A stretch of 64,000 nt of DNA from Pseudanabaena sp. lw0831 (GCF_016584665.1 NZ_BBJB01000115.1:1-64000); one strand, 5' to 3'. Numbered from the stretch's first letter, positions 41,986 to 52,043 are shown. Notes: a model not told the origin generated them from the sequence alone. Numbers and translations are program-made.

Positions 41986-43050
41986 TTACCATTTACTAAT
42001 TGCATCGGTTAGGTGTAGTGCCGCCGCCTGTACTGAAGCGATCGCCCTTGTATAACCCAATCTGGTTGGACCTAATACACCCACTGTCCCTACGGGCTTA
42101 TCATCACAGAGATAAGTGCTAGAAATAAATGTACAGTTTTGAATTGGCTCAATTGAGATTTCGGAACCAATTCTGATGCTGACGGAATTTGCGGATGGAG
42201 TGGGCTGATCGATAATTAACGCCATTAACGAAGCGCGATCTGCTTCCAGTAACTGCACAATATTTTGCACCTGACGCAGATTGGAAAACTCAGGCTGGCG
42301 TAATAGCTCCGTTAAGCCACTAATAAACATTTGTCCCAGAGCCGTGCGATCGCATAGTTTCATGAGCTGCTGCAAGGACTGCTGTAACAACACCGCATAT
42401 TGCTGAAACTGGCGATCGAGATCGTCCCATTGCAAAGCGCTATTTAGCTCCGACCAGTTTTTATCCCGTAAATGTTCATTTAAGAAATTATTGAGAATAT
42501 TTAATTCGCCTTCCAAAACTTCGGGCTTAGTTTCGCTAGGCAAATCCATCGTTACTGAGGCTGTGTGATAAGTATCGCTAACTGCGATCGCCATCACTTT
42601 GCAATCATCCACCATTACTAATTGCAAATGTCGAATCCGCATCGTTTGCATATTCGGAGATGTAATCACGGCGATGCAACCGCTTAGGGTCGCCAAAATC
42701 TGAGCAACATCACGCATCACTCCATCGAGACTGGACTTGCCGAGGCGATCGCTTTTACTCGCAAGAAACTGGTGAGTGCTATAGGTTAACTCGCTGGCAG
42801 GATCGATCAATTCATCAACATAGACTCGGTAGCCAGAGTCTGAAGGGACTCGCCCCGCCGATGTGTGAGGCTGAAATAACAAACCACTGCGATCGAGCAT
42901 ATTCATCACATTGCGAATCGTGGCAGGGCTAATATCAAAGTCATACTCTGACACCAAAGCCTTAGAGCCAACTGGTTCCGCCGTTAGAATATAGTGATCG
43001 ATAGTTGCCCAGAGAACTTTTTGTTCGCGATCTGTGAGGTGATGCTTCAT
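41986..43050 (-). CDS. hrcA: Heat-inducible transcription repressor HrcA
   Basis: 354 residues. The N-terminal winged helix (LTDREQKVLWATIDHYILTA and DISPATIRNVMNMLDRSGLL, then SAGRVPSDSGYRVYVDEL) and the C-terminal dimerisation domain ending in LGPTRLGYTRAIASV are diagnostic. HrcA binds CIRCE operators before groE/dnaK and is helped to fold by GroEL. No CIRCE inverted repeat was seen in its own upstream region. Confidence 0.96.
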   Translation of the reverse strand: MKHHLTDREQKVLWATIDHYILTAEPVGSKALVSEYDFDISPATIRNVMNMLDRSGLLFQPHTSAGRVPSDSGYRVYVDELIDPASELTYSTHQFLASKSDRLGKSSLDGVMRDVAQILATLSGCIAVITSPNMQTMRIRHLQLVMVDDCKVMAIAVSDTYHTASVTMDLPSETKPEVLEGELNILNNFLNEHLRDKNWSELNSALQWDDLDRQFQQYAVLLQQSLQQLMKLCDRTALGQMFISGLTELLRQPEFSNLRQVQNIVQLLEADRASLMALIIDQPTPSANSVSIRIGSEISIEPIQNCTFISSTYLCDDKPVGTVGVLGPTRLGYTRAIASVQAAALHLTDAISKW

Positions 43051-43499
43051 GGTTTATGGCAGTGAAATAATGTTGAAAGACTTATAAAAAAAGGGTTTTG
43101 ATAAAAATAGAAAAAATAAATCAAAAAATAAACGGAAGAAAAAAATAAGTATTAAATTTTTACTGTTAAATTAAATTTCTGATCAAAGGCTAATTACTAC
43201 AGTAACCAGATTCTAAAGAAATCTGGTAACAAGTTGTACAGTCATTTAAGCGTTTGTATATTTGTACGACCCAAAACAAGATGTAAATCCATAAAAATAG
43301 TCTCGCTGTTTCGCTACAATAGCCAAATGTATCTTGAATAAATAGGTCAAACCTTCTAATTTATTAGGTGGATATCGCTCAGGGCTGCTTATCCTGTCCT
43401 CAAATTTGTTAATCTAAATAAACTCTAAGACATCTGAGCTTTTCACTATATTCTTCCCTAAGTCCACCACACAATTTTGGCAAGCGATCAATAATCTTC
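43051..43499. other. 449-bp non-coding gap between divergent genes
   Basis: AT-rich, particularly 43071-43190. It must contain the promoters of hrcA and of the PP2C-nnr unit. No long inverted repeat, ORF or RNA gene was recognised; it is one of the few long gaps without a hairpin of the families seen elsewhere. Confidence 0.6.
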
Positions 43500-45392
43500 A
43501 TGGAAAAACAAGAGCAAGCTACGGCAGTTGATCAGCAATATCTTTGGGCAGTCGGGCTTGATACCGATGCATTTCCGCCCGATGCGCTGATTGGCGATCG
43601 CTATCGTGTCATCTCCTCACAAATCGTTGTTGATACGGACGCTTACTCACTGCCAGAGTTACCTCTTGAATTTCAGACCTATGTGGTGTCTTATCTGAAG
43701 CTGTCTAGACTTAGCTTGCATTTGCCCCGACCTTACGGCTTATTGCTAATGGGTGAAGAACTAAGTATTTCCGAAATATTTTTATTAGAAAATGTGCCAA
43801 TTGATCGCAAAGGCAATCTTTGCCCGACCTTGACTGAGGTATGGGCGGAAGCATCAGCTTTGCGGCAAATTAATTTGCTCTGGCAAGTCCTAAACCTTTG
43901 GCAACCCCTTGCTGAGCAAAATATGGCTCGCACCTTGATCGATCCCAAATTAGTACGGGTCGATGGCATGTGGGTGCGCTTGTTGGAATTACAAGCAGAT
44001 GTTGCCGCTGTGCATATCTCGCAATTAGGTGATATCTGGGTGCAATGGCTGGATCTGGCTAAGCCTGAAATCGCGGAACCGATCGCGGAATTTTTCTATA
44101 GTCTGGGTCGCGGTGAATATGACATCAATAGCGCGATCTCCTATCTCGATCGAATGTCACTCAAGGTGATGGAAAATCGGCCCCTCACGGTGCGAATCGC
44201 CAGTGCTAGCGATGAGGGACAGCAGCGCCCACATAATGAAGATGCTTGCTATCCTGACGTGAAGCGCCAAAAACGATCTGAACAGGTGGAGAGTCTGCGC
44301 GATCGCCTTGCGATCGTTTGCGATGGTCTGGGCGGACATGAAGGCGGCGAAGTGGCAAGTTCTTTAGCGATCAAGACCCTCGAACAACAACTAAAAACTT
44401 TATTACAACAAGCCGAAAACGATCCCGATTTTTCTGCTCAGGGTTTTATTGCCCAACTAGAAATGGTAGCTCGTGTTGTTAACAATCAAATTGTGGCAAT
44501 TAATGACCAACAGCAGCGTCAGGCTCAGCAACGCATGGGCACAACCTTGGTGATGGCAGTTATGCCCCGTCCTAACGGCAATAACAGCAATGAGGTCTAT
44601 GTCATGCATGTCGGCGATAGCCGTCTGTACTGCGTCACTAAAGACAATTTGCGTCAAGTCACCCTTGATGATGATGTGGCAACTCGCGAAACCACGTTGG
44701 GTTATAACTTTTATGCTTATTCATCTCAACGCATTGATGGCGGCGCTTTGATTCAGGCTTTAGGAACGCGAGGTTCCGATATGCTAGTGCCGCGAGTGCA
44801 GAGATTTTTTATTGATGAAGACTGCCTCTTGCTGCTCTGTTCTGATGGGTTGAGTGATTTTGATCGGGTCGAGCAAATTTATGATGGCTATCTCCTCCCA
44901 GTTGTAAGTGAGAATAAGCCTCTTGACCGCAGTTGCCAAGATCTGATCGACAAGGCAAATGAACTGAATGGACATGACAATATTACGGTTGCTCTGATGC
45001 GCTGTCGATTTACACCCGCCGATGCTGATGAGTATCTAGTAATCGAAAATAATATCCCCACATCGATTCATATTGCTGAAGAGGATGTGGATACTGAAGA
45101 CATTCAGCCTGAGCCTAGAGATCCAGCAGGTGCTTTGGTCTTGACATCACCAGACTCGACAGATTCAGAAGATACCGAGTTTGAGATCAGAGATATGGGT
45201 AAAAATATCGATATCAATTCGGCAAAAACAGAATTTGCAGTGCCGAAGCAAACCAATAGTACTTTTATTATTATTTTGATTTTAGTAGCTTTGATTTTGG
45301 GGAGCGGCTTAGCAGCGATGCAGTTTCCTCAAGTCAAAAATTGGGTGCGCCAAAACTTACCAACTAGTCTCCAGAGATTTGTCCCTGAATGA
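43500..45392 (+). CDS. PP2C-family Ser/Thr protein phosphatase with C-terminal TM
   Basis: 630 residues. N-terminal 230 residues are specific to cyanobacterial members. The PP2C domain (about 235-510) has SDEGQQRPHNEDAC, DGLGGHEGGEVAS (metal Asp), VMHVGDSRLYCV, LLLCSDGLSDFD and LNGHDNITVALM (metal Asp). A TM segment (TFIIILILVALILGSGLAAM) anchors the C-terminus. It removes phosphate from Ser/Thr of targets or from kinases at the membrane. The stop codon directly abuts the nnr start. Confidence 0.93.
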   Translation: MEKQEQATAVDQQYLWAVGLDTDAFPPDALIGDRYRVISSQIVVDTDAYSLPELPLEFQTYVVSYLKLSRLSLHLPRPYGLLLMGEELSISEIFLLENVPIDRKGNLCPTLTEVWAEASALRQINLLWQVLNLWQPLAEQNMARTLIDPKLVRVDGMWVRLLELQADVAAVHISQLGDIWVQWLDLAKPEIAEPIAEFFYSLGRGEYDINSAISYLDRMSLKVMENRPLTVRIASASDEGQQRPHNEDACYPDVKRQKRSEQVESLRDRLAIVCDGLGGHEGGEVASSLAIKTLEQQLKTLLQQAENDPDFSAQGFIAQLEMVARVVNNQIVAINDQQQRQAQQRMGTTLVMAVMPRPNGNNSNEVYVMHVGDSRLYCVTKDNLRQVTLDDDVATRETTLGYNFYAYSSQRIDGGALIQALGTRGSDMLVPRVQRFFIDEDCLLLLCSDGLSDFDRVEQIYDGYLLPVVSENKPLDRSCQDLIDKANELNGHDNITVALMRCRFTPADADEYLVIENNIPTSIHIAEEDVDTEDIQPEPRDPAGALVLTSPDSTDSEDTEFEIRDMGKNIDINSAKTEFAVPKQTNSTFIIILILVALILGSGLAAMQFPQVKNWVRQNLPTSLQRFVPE

Positions 45393-46937
45393 ATGAATGA
45401 CCTTCTCTCCGCACAGGCGATCGCCACGGCTGCACAAATGCAAGCGATCGAGAATTTGATTTTTCAGGCAGGTATGCCCGTAGCAGCCCTGATGGAAAAA
45501 GTCTCCTTGCGGATTAGCCAAAGGTTAACCGAACTCTTTCCTGTTCAATCCTATGGGCGGATTGGCGTACTAGTTGGCTCTGGTCATAACGGCGGTGATG
45601 CCTTAGTGGTTGCGCGAGAACTGCATCATCAAGGGCGACAGGTGAAAATTTATACACCGTTCCCCAAATCTAAACCCTTAACGCGAGTGCATGGGTGCTA
45701 TGCCAAAAGTTTAGGTATTCCTTTTGTAAATTTGGAAGCATTGCAAGATTGCGATTTGCTAATCGATGGCATATTTGGCTTTGGATTAGAGCGTGATGTG
45801 GTTGGCGATGTCGCGATCGCAATCAACACAATCAATAATTGGCAAATCCCAGTTCTCAGCATTGATATACCATCAGGGCTTCATACCGATCATGGCGGTG
45901 TAATGGGAACGGCGATTTGTGCCACCAATACCTTTTGTTTAGGTTTATGGAAGCGTGGCTTGCTGACAGAAGCTGCTACGCCCTATGTCGGGAAACTCGA
46001 AAGGATCGGATTCGATATCCCCGAAAAATTTGTACTTCAGATCCTTGGTAAGCAACATCCATTATGGCGAATTAATCCCCAAGCAGTAATGCGTGATCGC
46101 CTTCCGATTGCACGCAATCCCATAACTCATAAGTATGAAGTTGGGCATTTACTGCTAGTTGTTGGTTCTCAGAAATATGGAGGGGCTGCGCTTCTTGCCG
46201 CTATGGGTGCAAAAGCCACAGGGGTGGGCATGTTATCGATCGCTGTTCCAAATTCTCTCAAATCTTTGATTCTTGCCCAAGTTCCTGATGCTCTCGTCAT
46301 TGGCTGCCCTGAAACAGAATCTGGCGCGATCGCTTCATGGCCGGATCTCGATTTGCAAAAATATCAAGCGATTGCTTGTGGTTGTGGGCTTTCTACTGAA
46401 GCATTCCCAATTGTGGAACAGATGATAAATAGCGATCGCCCTTTGGTTCTTGATGCTGATGGATTAAATGCTTTAGCTAGTATGGGCAAATCTCAAATCA
46501 CCCAAAAATTAAGTCAGCGCACTAGTGCGCTGATTATGACACCACATTGGGGTGAGTTCTGTCGATTATTTCCAGATTTGCGTGAAGTTGAAAGATTAGA
46601 GGCTCTGCAAATTGCGGTCAATCAAACGCAAGCAACTATTTTACTTAAGGGTGCAAGAACAGCGATCGTGTTCCCTCAGGACACAACATCACAGACATGG
46701 ATCAACCCAGAAAGTACATCAGCCTTGGCAAGAGGAGGCAGTGGCGATGTGTTAGCAGGACTGACTGGGGGGATGTTAGCGCAAGGCATGGCAGCAAGTG
46801 ATGTAGCGATCGCGGCGGCAGTTTGGCATTCTCAAACAGCGATCTGGCTAGCTAGTCAGCGCACCGAGATGGGTGTTGATCCTGTGACTCTTGCTCAAAA
46901 TTTATTGCCATTTTTATCCGCCACACAACTTAAATAA
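45393..46937 (+). CDS. nnr: Bifunctional NAD(P)H-hydrate epimerase/dehydratase
   Basis: 514 residues. N-terminal NnrE/YjeF domain with LVGSGHNGGDALVVAREL, and C-terminal NnrD/ribokinase-like domain with PLVLDADGLNALA and the anion-hole ARGGSGDVLAGLTGGML. It repairs hydrated NADH and NADPH: the first domain flips R to S hydrate, the second dehydrates S hydrate with ATP or ADP. Starts at the base after the PP2C stop. Its last residues QLK and stop lie inside a palindrome that also forms the end of the convergent gene. Confidence 0.95.
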   Translation: MNDLLSAQAIATAAQMQAIENLIFQAGMPVAALMEKVSLRISQRLTELFPVQSYGRIGVLVGSGHNGGDALVVARELHHQGRQVKIYTPFPKSKPLTRVHGCYAKSLGIPFVNLEALQDCDLLIDGIFGFGLERDVVGDVAIAINTINNWQIPVLSIDIPSGLHTDHGGVMGTAICATNTFCLGLWKRGLLTEAATPYVGKLERIGFDIPEKFVLQILGKQHPLWRINPQAVMRDRLPIARNPITHKYEVGHLLLVVGSQKYGGAALLAAMGAKATGVGMLSIAVPNSLKSLILAQVPDALVIGCPETESGAIASWPDLDLQKYQAIACGCGLSTEAFPIVEQMINSDRPLVLDADGLNALASMGKSQITQKLSQRTSALIMTPHWGEFCRLFPDLREVERLEALQIAVNQTQATILLKGARTAIVFPQDTTSQTWINPESTSALARGGSGDVLAGLTGGMLAQGMAASDVAIAAAVWHSQTAIWLASQRTEMGVDPVTLAQNLLPFLSATQLK

Positions 46938-46980
46938 ATAAAGTCGGCGCTTCGCGCCGACTTTATTTATTTAAGTTGTG
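46924..46980. repeat. 57-bp perfect palindrome spanning both convergent gene ends
   Basis: 27-bp arms (CACAACTTAAATAAATAAAG then TCGGCGC) around TTC. The left arm encodes the end of nnr (TQLK-stop) and the right arm encodes the end of the GGDEF-EAL gene (AQLK-stop) in mirror image, so the two unrelated proteins end with the same residues. Confidence 0.97.
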
Positions 46981-49504
46981 CTTGCAGTAACAAAGTTGCT
47001 TCATGGGCAGGGACGGGACGACTAAAGAGATAGCCCTGTACTGCGTCACAATCATGCGAGCGCAAAAATTCTAATTGTTCTTTGCGCTCTACCCCTTCCG
47101 CAATCACCCTGAGATTAAGATTATGAGCCATTGCAATAATTGCAGAGGTAATTGCGGCATCATCTTTATTCTGAGGAGTTTCGCGAATAAAGCTAGCATC
47201 AATTTTGACCTTGCTAACAGGCAACAATCGTAAATAACTCAGCGAAGAATAGCCAGTTCCAAAATCATCAATCGATACGCTCATTCCTAGGGATTTTAAT
47301 TCCTTTAACATCGTAATCGTTATATGTTGGTCTTGCATTACCAAGCTTTCAGTAATTTCTATTTCTAAATATTGAGGCTCTAAATCTATCTCTGTCAGGA
47401 TTTGCATGATGCGATCGCAAAGATCTACCACTTGAAATTGTTTTGAGGAGAAATTTACAGCCATCCGAATCGGCGGTAATCCCTGCCTTTGCCATGCTCG
47501 ATTTTGCGCACAGGCAGTTCTTAGCACCCATTCGCCCAAGCGCACGATCAAGCCATGCTCTTCGGCAGCAGGAATGAATTGATTAGGGGGAACCCATCCG
47601 AGGTCAGGATGTAGCCAGCGTGCTAACGCCTCCATACAATCGATCTCCCCCGTGACAAGATTAATTTGTGGTTGATAGAATACCTGAAACTCTGAACGCT
47701 CCAGAGCTTGACGAATCCCATTCTCGATCGCCACATATTCCTTAACTTTTGCACCGATTGCATGGTTGTAAAGTTGATAATGATTGCGACCACGTTCTTT
47801 AGCGCGAAACATTGCTGTATCAGCATTTTTCATTAAAGTCTCTTCATCCGTACCATCATTAGGATAGAGACTGATGCCAATACTAGTACCAATATAAAGT
47901 GACATTTCTTCAACAAAGAAAGGACTTTCAAAGGATTGTAAAATCATTTGGGCAAATTGTTGAATTGACTCTACACTTTGCAATTCTGGGACGAGAATCA
48001 TAAACTCATCTCCACCCATCCGTGCCAAGAAAGTGCGATCAAACATGCATTCGCTCAGCCTTTTAGCAACTTCGATGAGGAGGCGATCGCCTGCGGCATG
48101 TCCCATCGTATCGTTTACTAACTTAAAGCGATCTAAATCAAGAAACATTACCGCTAGTATCGGGGAAATGGATTTGATTTCGATGAGATTTTTTTGATCG
48201 AGATCGATTTGCAGTTGTTCGTGGGCATTTACTAAAGCTGTTGAAAGGCGATCGCGAAAAAGAACACGATTTGGTAAATTTGTGAGCGAGTCATGAAAAG
48301 CAAGATGTTCGATCTCGGCTTTAGCCCGCTTACTTGATGTAATATCTTCAACCGTTCCCTCAAAATACAGGATATCCCCAGCCTTATCCCGCACTGCATG
48401 AACATTTTCTGATGTCCAAATGATTGATTTATCTTGCCGATACACCTCGGACTCAAAAAATTTAACGTCCTCTTGTTCTTCCAAAAGTTTGATTAACTCC
48501 AATCTCCGTTGAGGATCGACATAGAGTTGATGCTCGATATCCGTAAGATTAGCAATCAAGTCTTCTGGAGATGCATATCCATATATTTCAGCTAGCATTG
48601 GATTAGAAATTAAAAATCTTCCATCAACAGTTGACTGAAAAATCCCTTCAATAGCATGTTCAAAAATGCCACGATACTTGGCTTCAGCTAGTTTGAGGGC
48701 TTCTTCAGCCTGCATTTTTTGAGTGACATCATTTACCAAAATCAGTTCACATTTTCGATTTTTATAGTCCAGTGTATGCGCTGAAACATCCACAAAAATA
48801 TGCGTGCCATCTTTTTTGCAATGTCTCCATACTTCAGGCACGCTAAATCCCGCTGACACCTTAGCGATCGCCTCTAAGAGTTTTGGCATATCTTCAGGAG
48901 GGCGAATGTCTTGCAATGTCATTGACAGAAATTCATCTTCACTATAGCCATAGTGATTGATTGCAGCCTGATTTACTGCCAAAAAACCCAGTGTTTCCAG
49001 ATCGTATATCCACATGGGATTAGGATTATTCTCGAATAGATAGCGAGTCCGGTTTTCAAAATCTTGCTGATTTTTCGCGGTCTGTTCCCAATCAGTAATA
49101 TCTTCAAATCGATTCACAAAGTGAGGTTCCTTCGAGCCGCTAATATCAAGATCGGTGCTTTGGAGAACCTGCACAATTTGACCGTCTTCACGGATATAAC
49201 GCACATTGAGATAACAATGATCGATTTCTCCTGACAGCAATCGCTCTTTCAGAAAATAGTAAGCGGATAAATCATCAGGATGACAAATCTGCTCATACTT
49301 AAGTTGGCAGATTTGCTCAGAGCTATATCCTAATAAATCGCAAAAAGATACGCTAATTCCCCGAATTTGGTCATCTAGAGTTGTCTCAAAAACACCCACA
49401 GTACTATTCTCGATGCATTTAGCAATTCGCATCAAGTTTTTGAGACGCTCTTGCTTGAGGATCTCTTGATATATGGGATTAAGATGTTTATATCTTTCAG
49501 CCAA
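46967..49504 (-). CDS. PAS-GGDEF-EAL cyclic-di-GMP signalling protein
   Basis: 845 residues, no TM. Three PAS domains (about 10-130, 140-265, 270-390) sense signals, followed by GGDEF with RMGGDEFMILV (active-site G-G-D-E-F intact) and an EAL domain with EALARWLHPDLGWV and VSIDDFGTGYSSLSYL (metal-binding D-D). Both catalytic motifs look intact, so it can make and degrade cyclic di-GMP. Likely links light or redox to motility or adhesion, but no cofactor site was identified. Confidence 0.94.
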   Translation of the reverse strand: MAERYKHLNPIYQEILKQERLKNLMRIAKCIENSTVGVFETTLDDQIRGISVSFCDLLGYSSEQICQLKYEQICHPDDLSAYYFLKERLLSGEIDHCYLNVRYIREDGQIVQVLQSTDLDISGSKEPHFVNRFEDITDWEQTAKNQQDFENRTRYLFENNPNPMWIYDLETLGFLAVNQAAINHYGYSEDEFLSMTLQDIRPPEDMPKLLEAIAKVSAGFSVPEVWRHCKKDGTHIFVDVSAHTLDYKNRKCELILVNDVTQKMQAEEALKLAEAKYRGIFEHAIEGIFQSTVDGRFLISNPMLAEIYGYASPEDLIANLTDIEHQLYVDPQRRLELIKLLEEQEDVKFFESEVYRQDKSIIWTSENVHAVRDKAGDILYFEGTVEDITSSKRAKAEIEHLAFHDSLTNLPNRVLFRDRLSTALVNAHEQLQIDLDQKNLIEIKSISPILAVMFLDLDRFKLVNDTMGHAAGDRLLIEVAKRLSECMFDRTFLARMGGDEFMILVPELQSVESIQQFAQMILQSFESPFFVEEMSLYIGTSIGISLYPNDGTDEETLMKNADTAMFRAKERGRNHYQLYNHAIGAKVKEYVAIENGIRQALERSEFQVFYQPQINLVTGEIDCMEALARWLHPDLGWVPPNQFIPAAEEHGLIVRLGEWVLRTACAQNRAWQRQGLPPIRMAVNFSSKQFQVVDLCDRIMQILTEIDLEPQYLEIEITESLVMQDQHITITMLKELKSLGMSVSIDDFGTGYSSLSYLRLLPVSKVKIDASFIRETPQNKDDAAITSAIIAMAHNLNLRVIAEGVERKEQLEFLRSHDCDAVQGYLFSRPVPAHEATLLLQAQLK

Positions 49505-49540
49505 CTTTTTTTACCTTGTCGGTCTTACTATAGCGTTTTC

Positions 49541-49593
49541 CAGTCTAGCGAGTTGTGTCCCCACCGAAGGCGGGGACACAACTCGCTAGACTG
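49541..49593. repeat. 53-bp hairpin, ACC-GAA-GGC apex
   Basis: 22-bp perfect arms (CAGTCTAGCGAGTTGTGTCC then CC), apex mismatch A-C next to loop GAA. The right arm includes the stop codon and last Val codon of the sirohydrochlorin-chelatase gene. Confidence 0.95.
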
Positions 49594-50323
49594 CGAATTT
49601 CAATGCTAAATCTACAATCTGCACATTCGATAATGGTACAGGCAACTGCTGAATCTGAATGCGATCGCTATATGGTTTTAGTTTATTGGCGATCGCTTCG
49701 GTGATTCCACCTTCAGTCAAAAAATACGGCAACACAGTGACTTTATTTGTTCCCTGTGATATTAAATTCTCGATTTGAGTTTCAATTTTTGGCTCTACTC
49801 CCCAGTAGGCTGCGATTGCCTGACTCTGTTTTGCCAATTCCTCAACCACTTGATTTGCCCCAGCCCGACGACTTCCATGCGCCATTAAAATTCGTCCTTG
49901 CTTTTCTAAGTTGCTTTGTTCAGTATATTTCTCAAAGTGATGCAATAGTAAACTCGGAATCTGAGAAGCTTTGCCTAAGTGAGCCATTGTCCGAAATATT
50001 AACTTATTTGGCAGCAAATCGGGAACCGTTGTTTGTAAATTACTTTCAGCGATCGCTACTTGTTCGGGAATATCATTGCTAACATGAACCCCTTCTAGTA
50101 AAAACAGAGGCAAGATCGCAATTTCTGAAATGCCGACTTGGAGTACCTCAGTCGCAAATCGTTCTAATTGCTGCGACAGGCTAAGTTCCTGACCTTCCAG
50201 ACATCCGCCGCTAATATAGAGATCGCTTTGAGATCGCGCTACTGTCACTAAATTTTGCAATGCTAACCACGAACGGCGATCGCTACTGCCATGGGTGACC
50301 AAAAAAAGGGCTGCGGCTTTCAT
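49586..50323 (-). CDS. Sirohydrochlorin chelatase (CbiX/SirB family, two repeats)
   Basis: 245 residues, two CbiX halves: N-terminal FLVTHGSSDRRS and LPLFLLEGVHVSNDIP, C-terminal RILMAHGSRRAGANQ and VLPYFLTEGGITEAI. The conserved His of each half binds the metal. It inserts Fe (siroheme) or Co (cobalamin) into sirohydrochlorin in the cytoplasm; the metal cannot be told. Divergent from hflX with a hairpin between. Confidence 0.9.
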   Translation of the reverse strand: MKAAALFLVTHGSSDRRSWLALQNLVTVARSQSDLYISGGCLEGQELSLSQQLERFATEVLQVGISEIAILPLFLLEGVHVSNDIPEQVAIAESNLQTTVPDLLPNKLIFRTMAHLGKASQIPSLLLHHFEKYTEQSNLEKQGRILMAHGSRRAGANQVVEELAKQSQAIAAYWGVEPKIETQIENLISQGTNKVTVLPYFLTEGGITEAIANKLKPYSDRIQIQQLPVPLSNVQIVDLALKFAV

Positions 50324-50330
50324 CGCATCA

Positions 50331-50366
50331 TACTCAGTATAATTGTAGTGACAATTATACTGAGTA
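50331..50366. repeat. 36-bp perfect hairpin between the chelatase gene and hflX
   Basis: 16-bp arms TACTCAGTATAATTGT around AGTG. Right arm ends six bases before the codon where hflX homologues start. Confidence 0.93.
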
Positions 50367-50450
50367 ACGCATATCGAAACTATTTACGGAAAAACTCAAG
50401 GACTGAAGGCTCATCAATTAAAGCAACTAGATCGGCTGTATCGATCGCGG

Positions 50451-52043
50451 TTGCCTCAAGATAGCCTTGTCACACCCGAACTAGCTCAACGCCTTGCCGC
50501 AGTAAGTGCTGAGCTAAAGGAATTTATCTGCATCTACATCAATCGGCGAGGACAGGTGATCCGTGTCGCGATCGGTACACCCAATCAAACCAAGATCCCA
50601 CCCTTGGAATTACCGCGCTATGGTAGCGATCGCCTCAGTGGATTGCGCTGCATTTGTGCAAGTCCCGATGCGGAGTATCCCAATCCCACCGACTTAACGG
50701 CGATGTTGATGCAACGCCTTGATGCATTGGTGATTTTGTCAGTAAATCTTAAAGGTCATACTGAGCGCGGCTATTTGGCGCATTTATTGCCAGCTAGTGA
50801 TACAGAATTACCCGAGCAGCAGGATGCTTGGCGCGTGTCCAAACTGATGACGGTGGAGGCATTATCTAAGCAAGATTTCTTAGAATTAGTGGAAGGGCTA
50901 GAAGAAGAATTTAGCCGTAATTTTGCTGGTCGCGCCACTGACGACAATCAAGATCGGGTGATGTTAGTAGGATTAATGCATCAAAAAGAAAAATCTGAAT
51001 CCATGCCCTTTGCGATGATCGAACTCGGCCATCTGGTGGAAAGCGCAGGCGGCAAAGTGTTAGATGCGCTCTGGCAAAAACGCGAACGACCTCATCCTCA
51101 GACCGTTCTCGGCGAAGGCAAAGTATTAGAACTGGCGATCGCCGCGCAAACTAAAGGGGCAAATCTTGTGGTATTTGATCGCGAACTCACGGCTTCGCAA
51201 ACCCGCAATATCGAAAGAATGATCGGCTTACGAGTTAGCGATCGCACGGAAGTAATTCTCGATATTTTTGCCCAACGCGCCCAGTCATCAGAAGGGAAGT
51301 TACAAGTTGAGCTAGCCCAACTCGAATACCGTTTACCGCGCTTAGCTGGGCATGGACAAGCTCTATCCAGACTCGGTGGTGGTATTGGCACACGCGGGCC
51401 TGGTGAAACCAAATTAGAAACCGATCGCCGTGTGATCCAGAAGAGAATCACGTTCCTTCAGCAACAAGTTAATCATCTGCAAGCACAGCGATCGCGCATT
51501 CGCCAAAAGCGCGTCGATCAAGAGGTTCCCACGGTAGCGATCGTCGGTTATACCAATGCTGGTAAATCGACTTTGCTGAATGCTATGACTAAAGCCGATG
51601 TCTACGCCGCCGACAAGTTATTCGCCACCCTCGATCCCACCACGCGCCGCCTCACGCTCACAGGTGAAGATGACAAAATCCATACGGTTCTTCTTACCGA
51701 CACTGTCGGATTCATCCATGAACTGCCCAAATCTCTTGTTGATGCTTTTCGCGCCACGCTCGAAGAAGTCTCAGAAGCTGATGTATTAGTACATCTAGTC
51801 GATGCTTCTCATTCTGCTTGGGAAGATCAACTCAAATCAGTGGATAAAATTCTCAAGGATATGCCGATCGCTGTTGGTCCAATTTTATTAGTTTTTAATA
51901 AAATTGATGCGGTTGAAGATCCAAAGGCAATTCTAGAGCAATATCCTGATGCGATCGCGATTTCTGCCCTCAAGCGTCAAGGCTTCGAGCAAATGAGTAA
52001 GTCTTTACTCAAGCTGATCGAATATGCGATCGGTGAACTGTAA
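50451..52043 (+). CDS. hflX: Ribosome-associated GTPase HflX
   Basis: 530 residues from TTG 50451. The N-terminal HflX domain has GKVLELAIAAQTKGANLVVF and RNIERMIGLRVSDRTEVIL; the GTPase has G1 VGYTNAGKSTLLN, G3 LTDTVGFIHELP and G4 VFNKID. It splits stalled or vacant ribosomes and has RNA-helicase activity in E. coli. The frame stays open upstream to 50364 and reads IETIYGKTQGLKAHQLKQLD, which matches the usual N-terminus (METIYG-like) with ATC in place of ATG, so the true start may be at 50373. Confidence 0.94.
   Translation: MPQDSLVTPELAQRLAAVSAELKEFICIYINRRGQVIRVAIGTPNQTKIPPLELPRYGSDRLSGLRCICASPDAEYPNPTDLTAMLMQRLDALVILSVNLKGHTERGYLAHLLPASDTELPEQQDAWRVSKLMTVEALSKQDFLELVEGLEEEFSRNFAGRATDDNQDRVMLVGLMHQKEKSESMPFAMIELGHLVESAGGKVLDALWQKRERPHPQTVLGEGKVLELAIAAQTKGANLVVFDRELTASQTRNIERMIGLRVSDRTEVILDIFAQRAQSSEGKLQVELAQLEYRLPRLAGHGQALSRLGGGIGTRGPGETKLETDRRVIQKRITFLQQQVNHLQAQRSRIRQKRVDQEVPTVAIVGYTNAGKSTLLNAMTKADVYAADKLFATLDPTTRRLTLTGEDDKIHTVLLTDTVGFIHELPKSLVDAFRATLEEVSEADVLVHLVDASHSAWEDQLKSVDKILKDMPIAVGPILLVFNKIDAVEDPKAILEQYPDAIAISALKRQGFEQMSKSLLKLIEYAIGEL

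Noticed and set aside
43051-43499. Search for a tRNA, small RNA or CIRCE element in the hrcA upstream gap
   Set aside because: No cloverleaf, no TTAGCACTC-N9-GAGTGCTAA pattern and no long hairpin seen.
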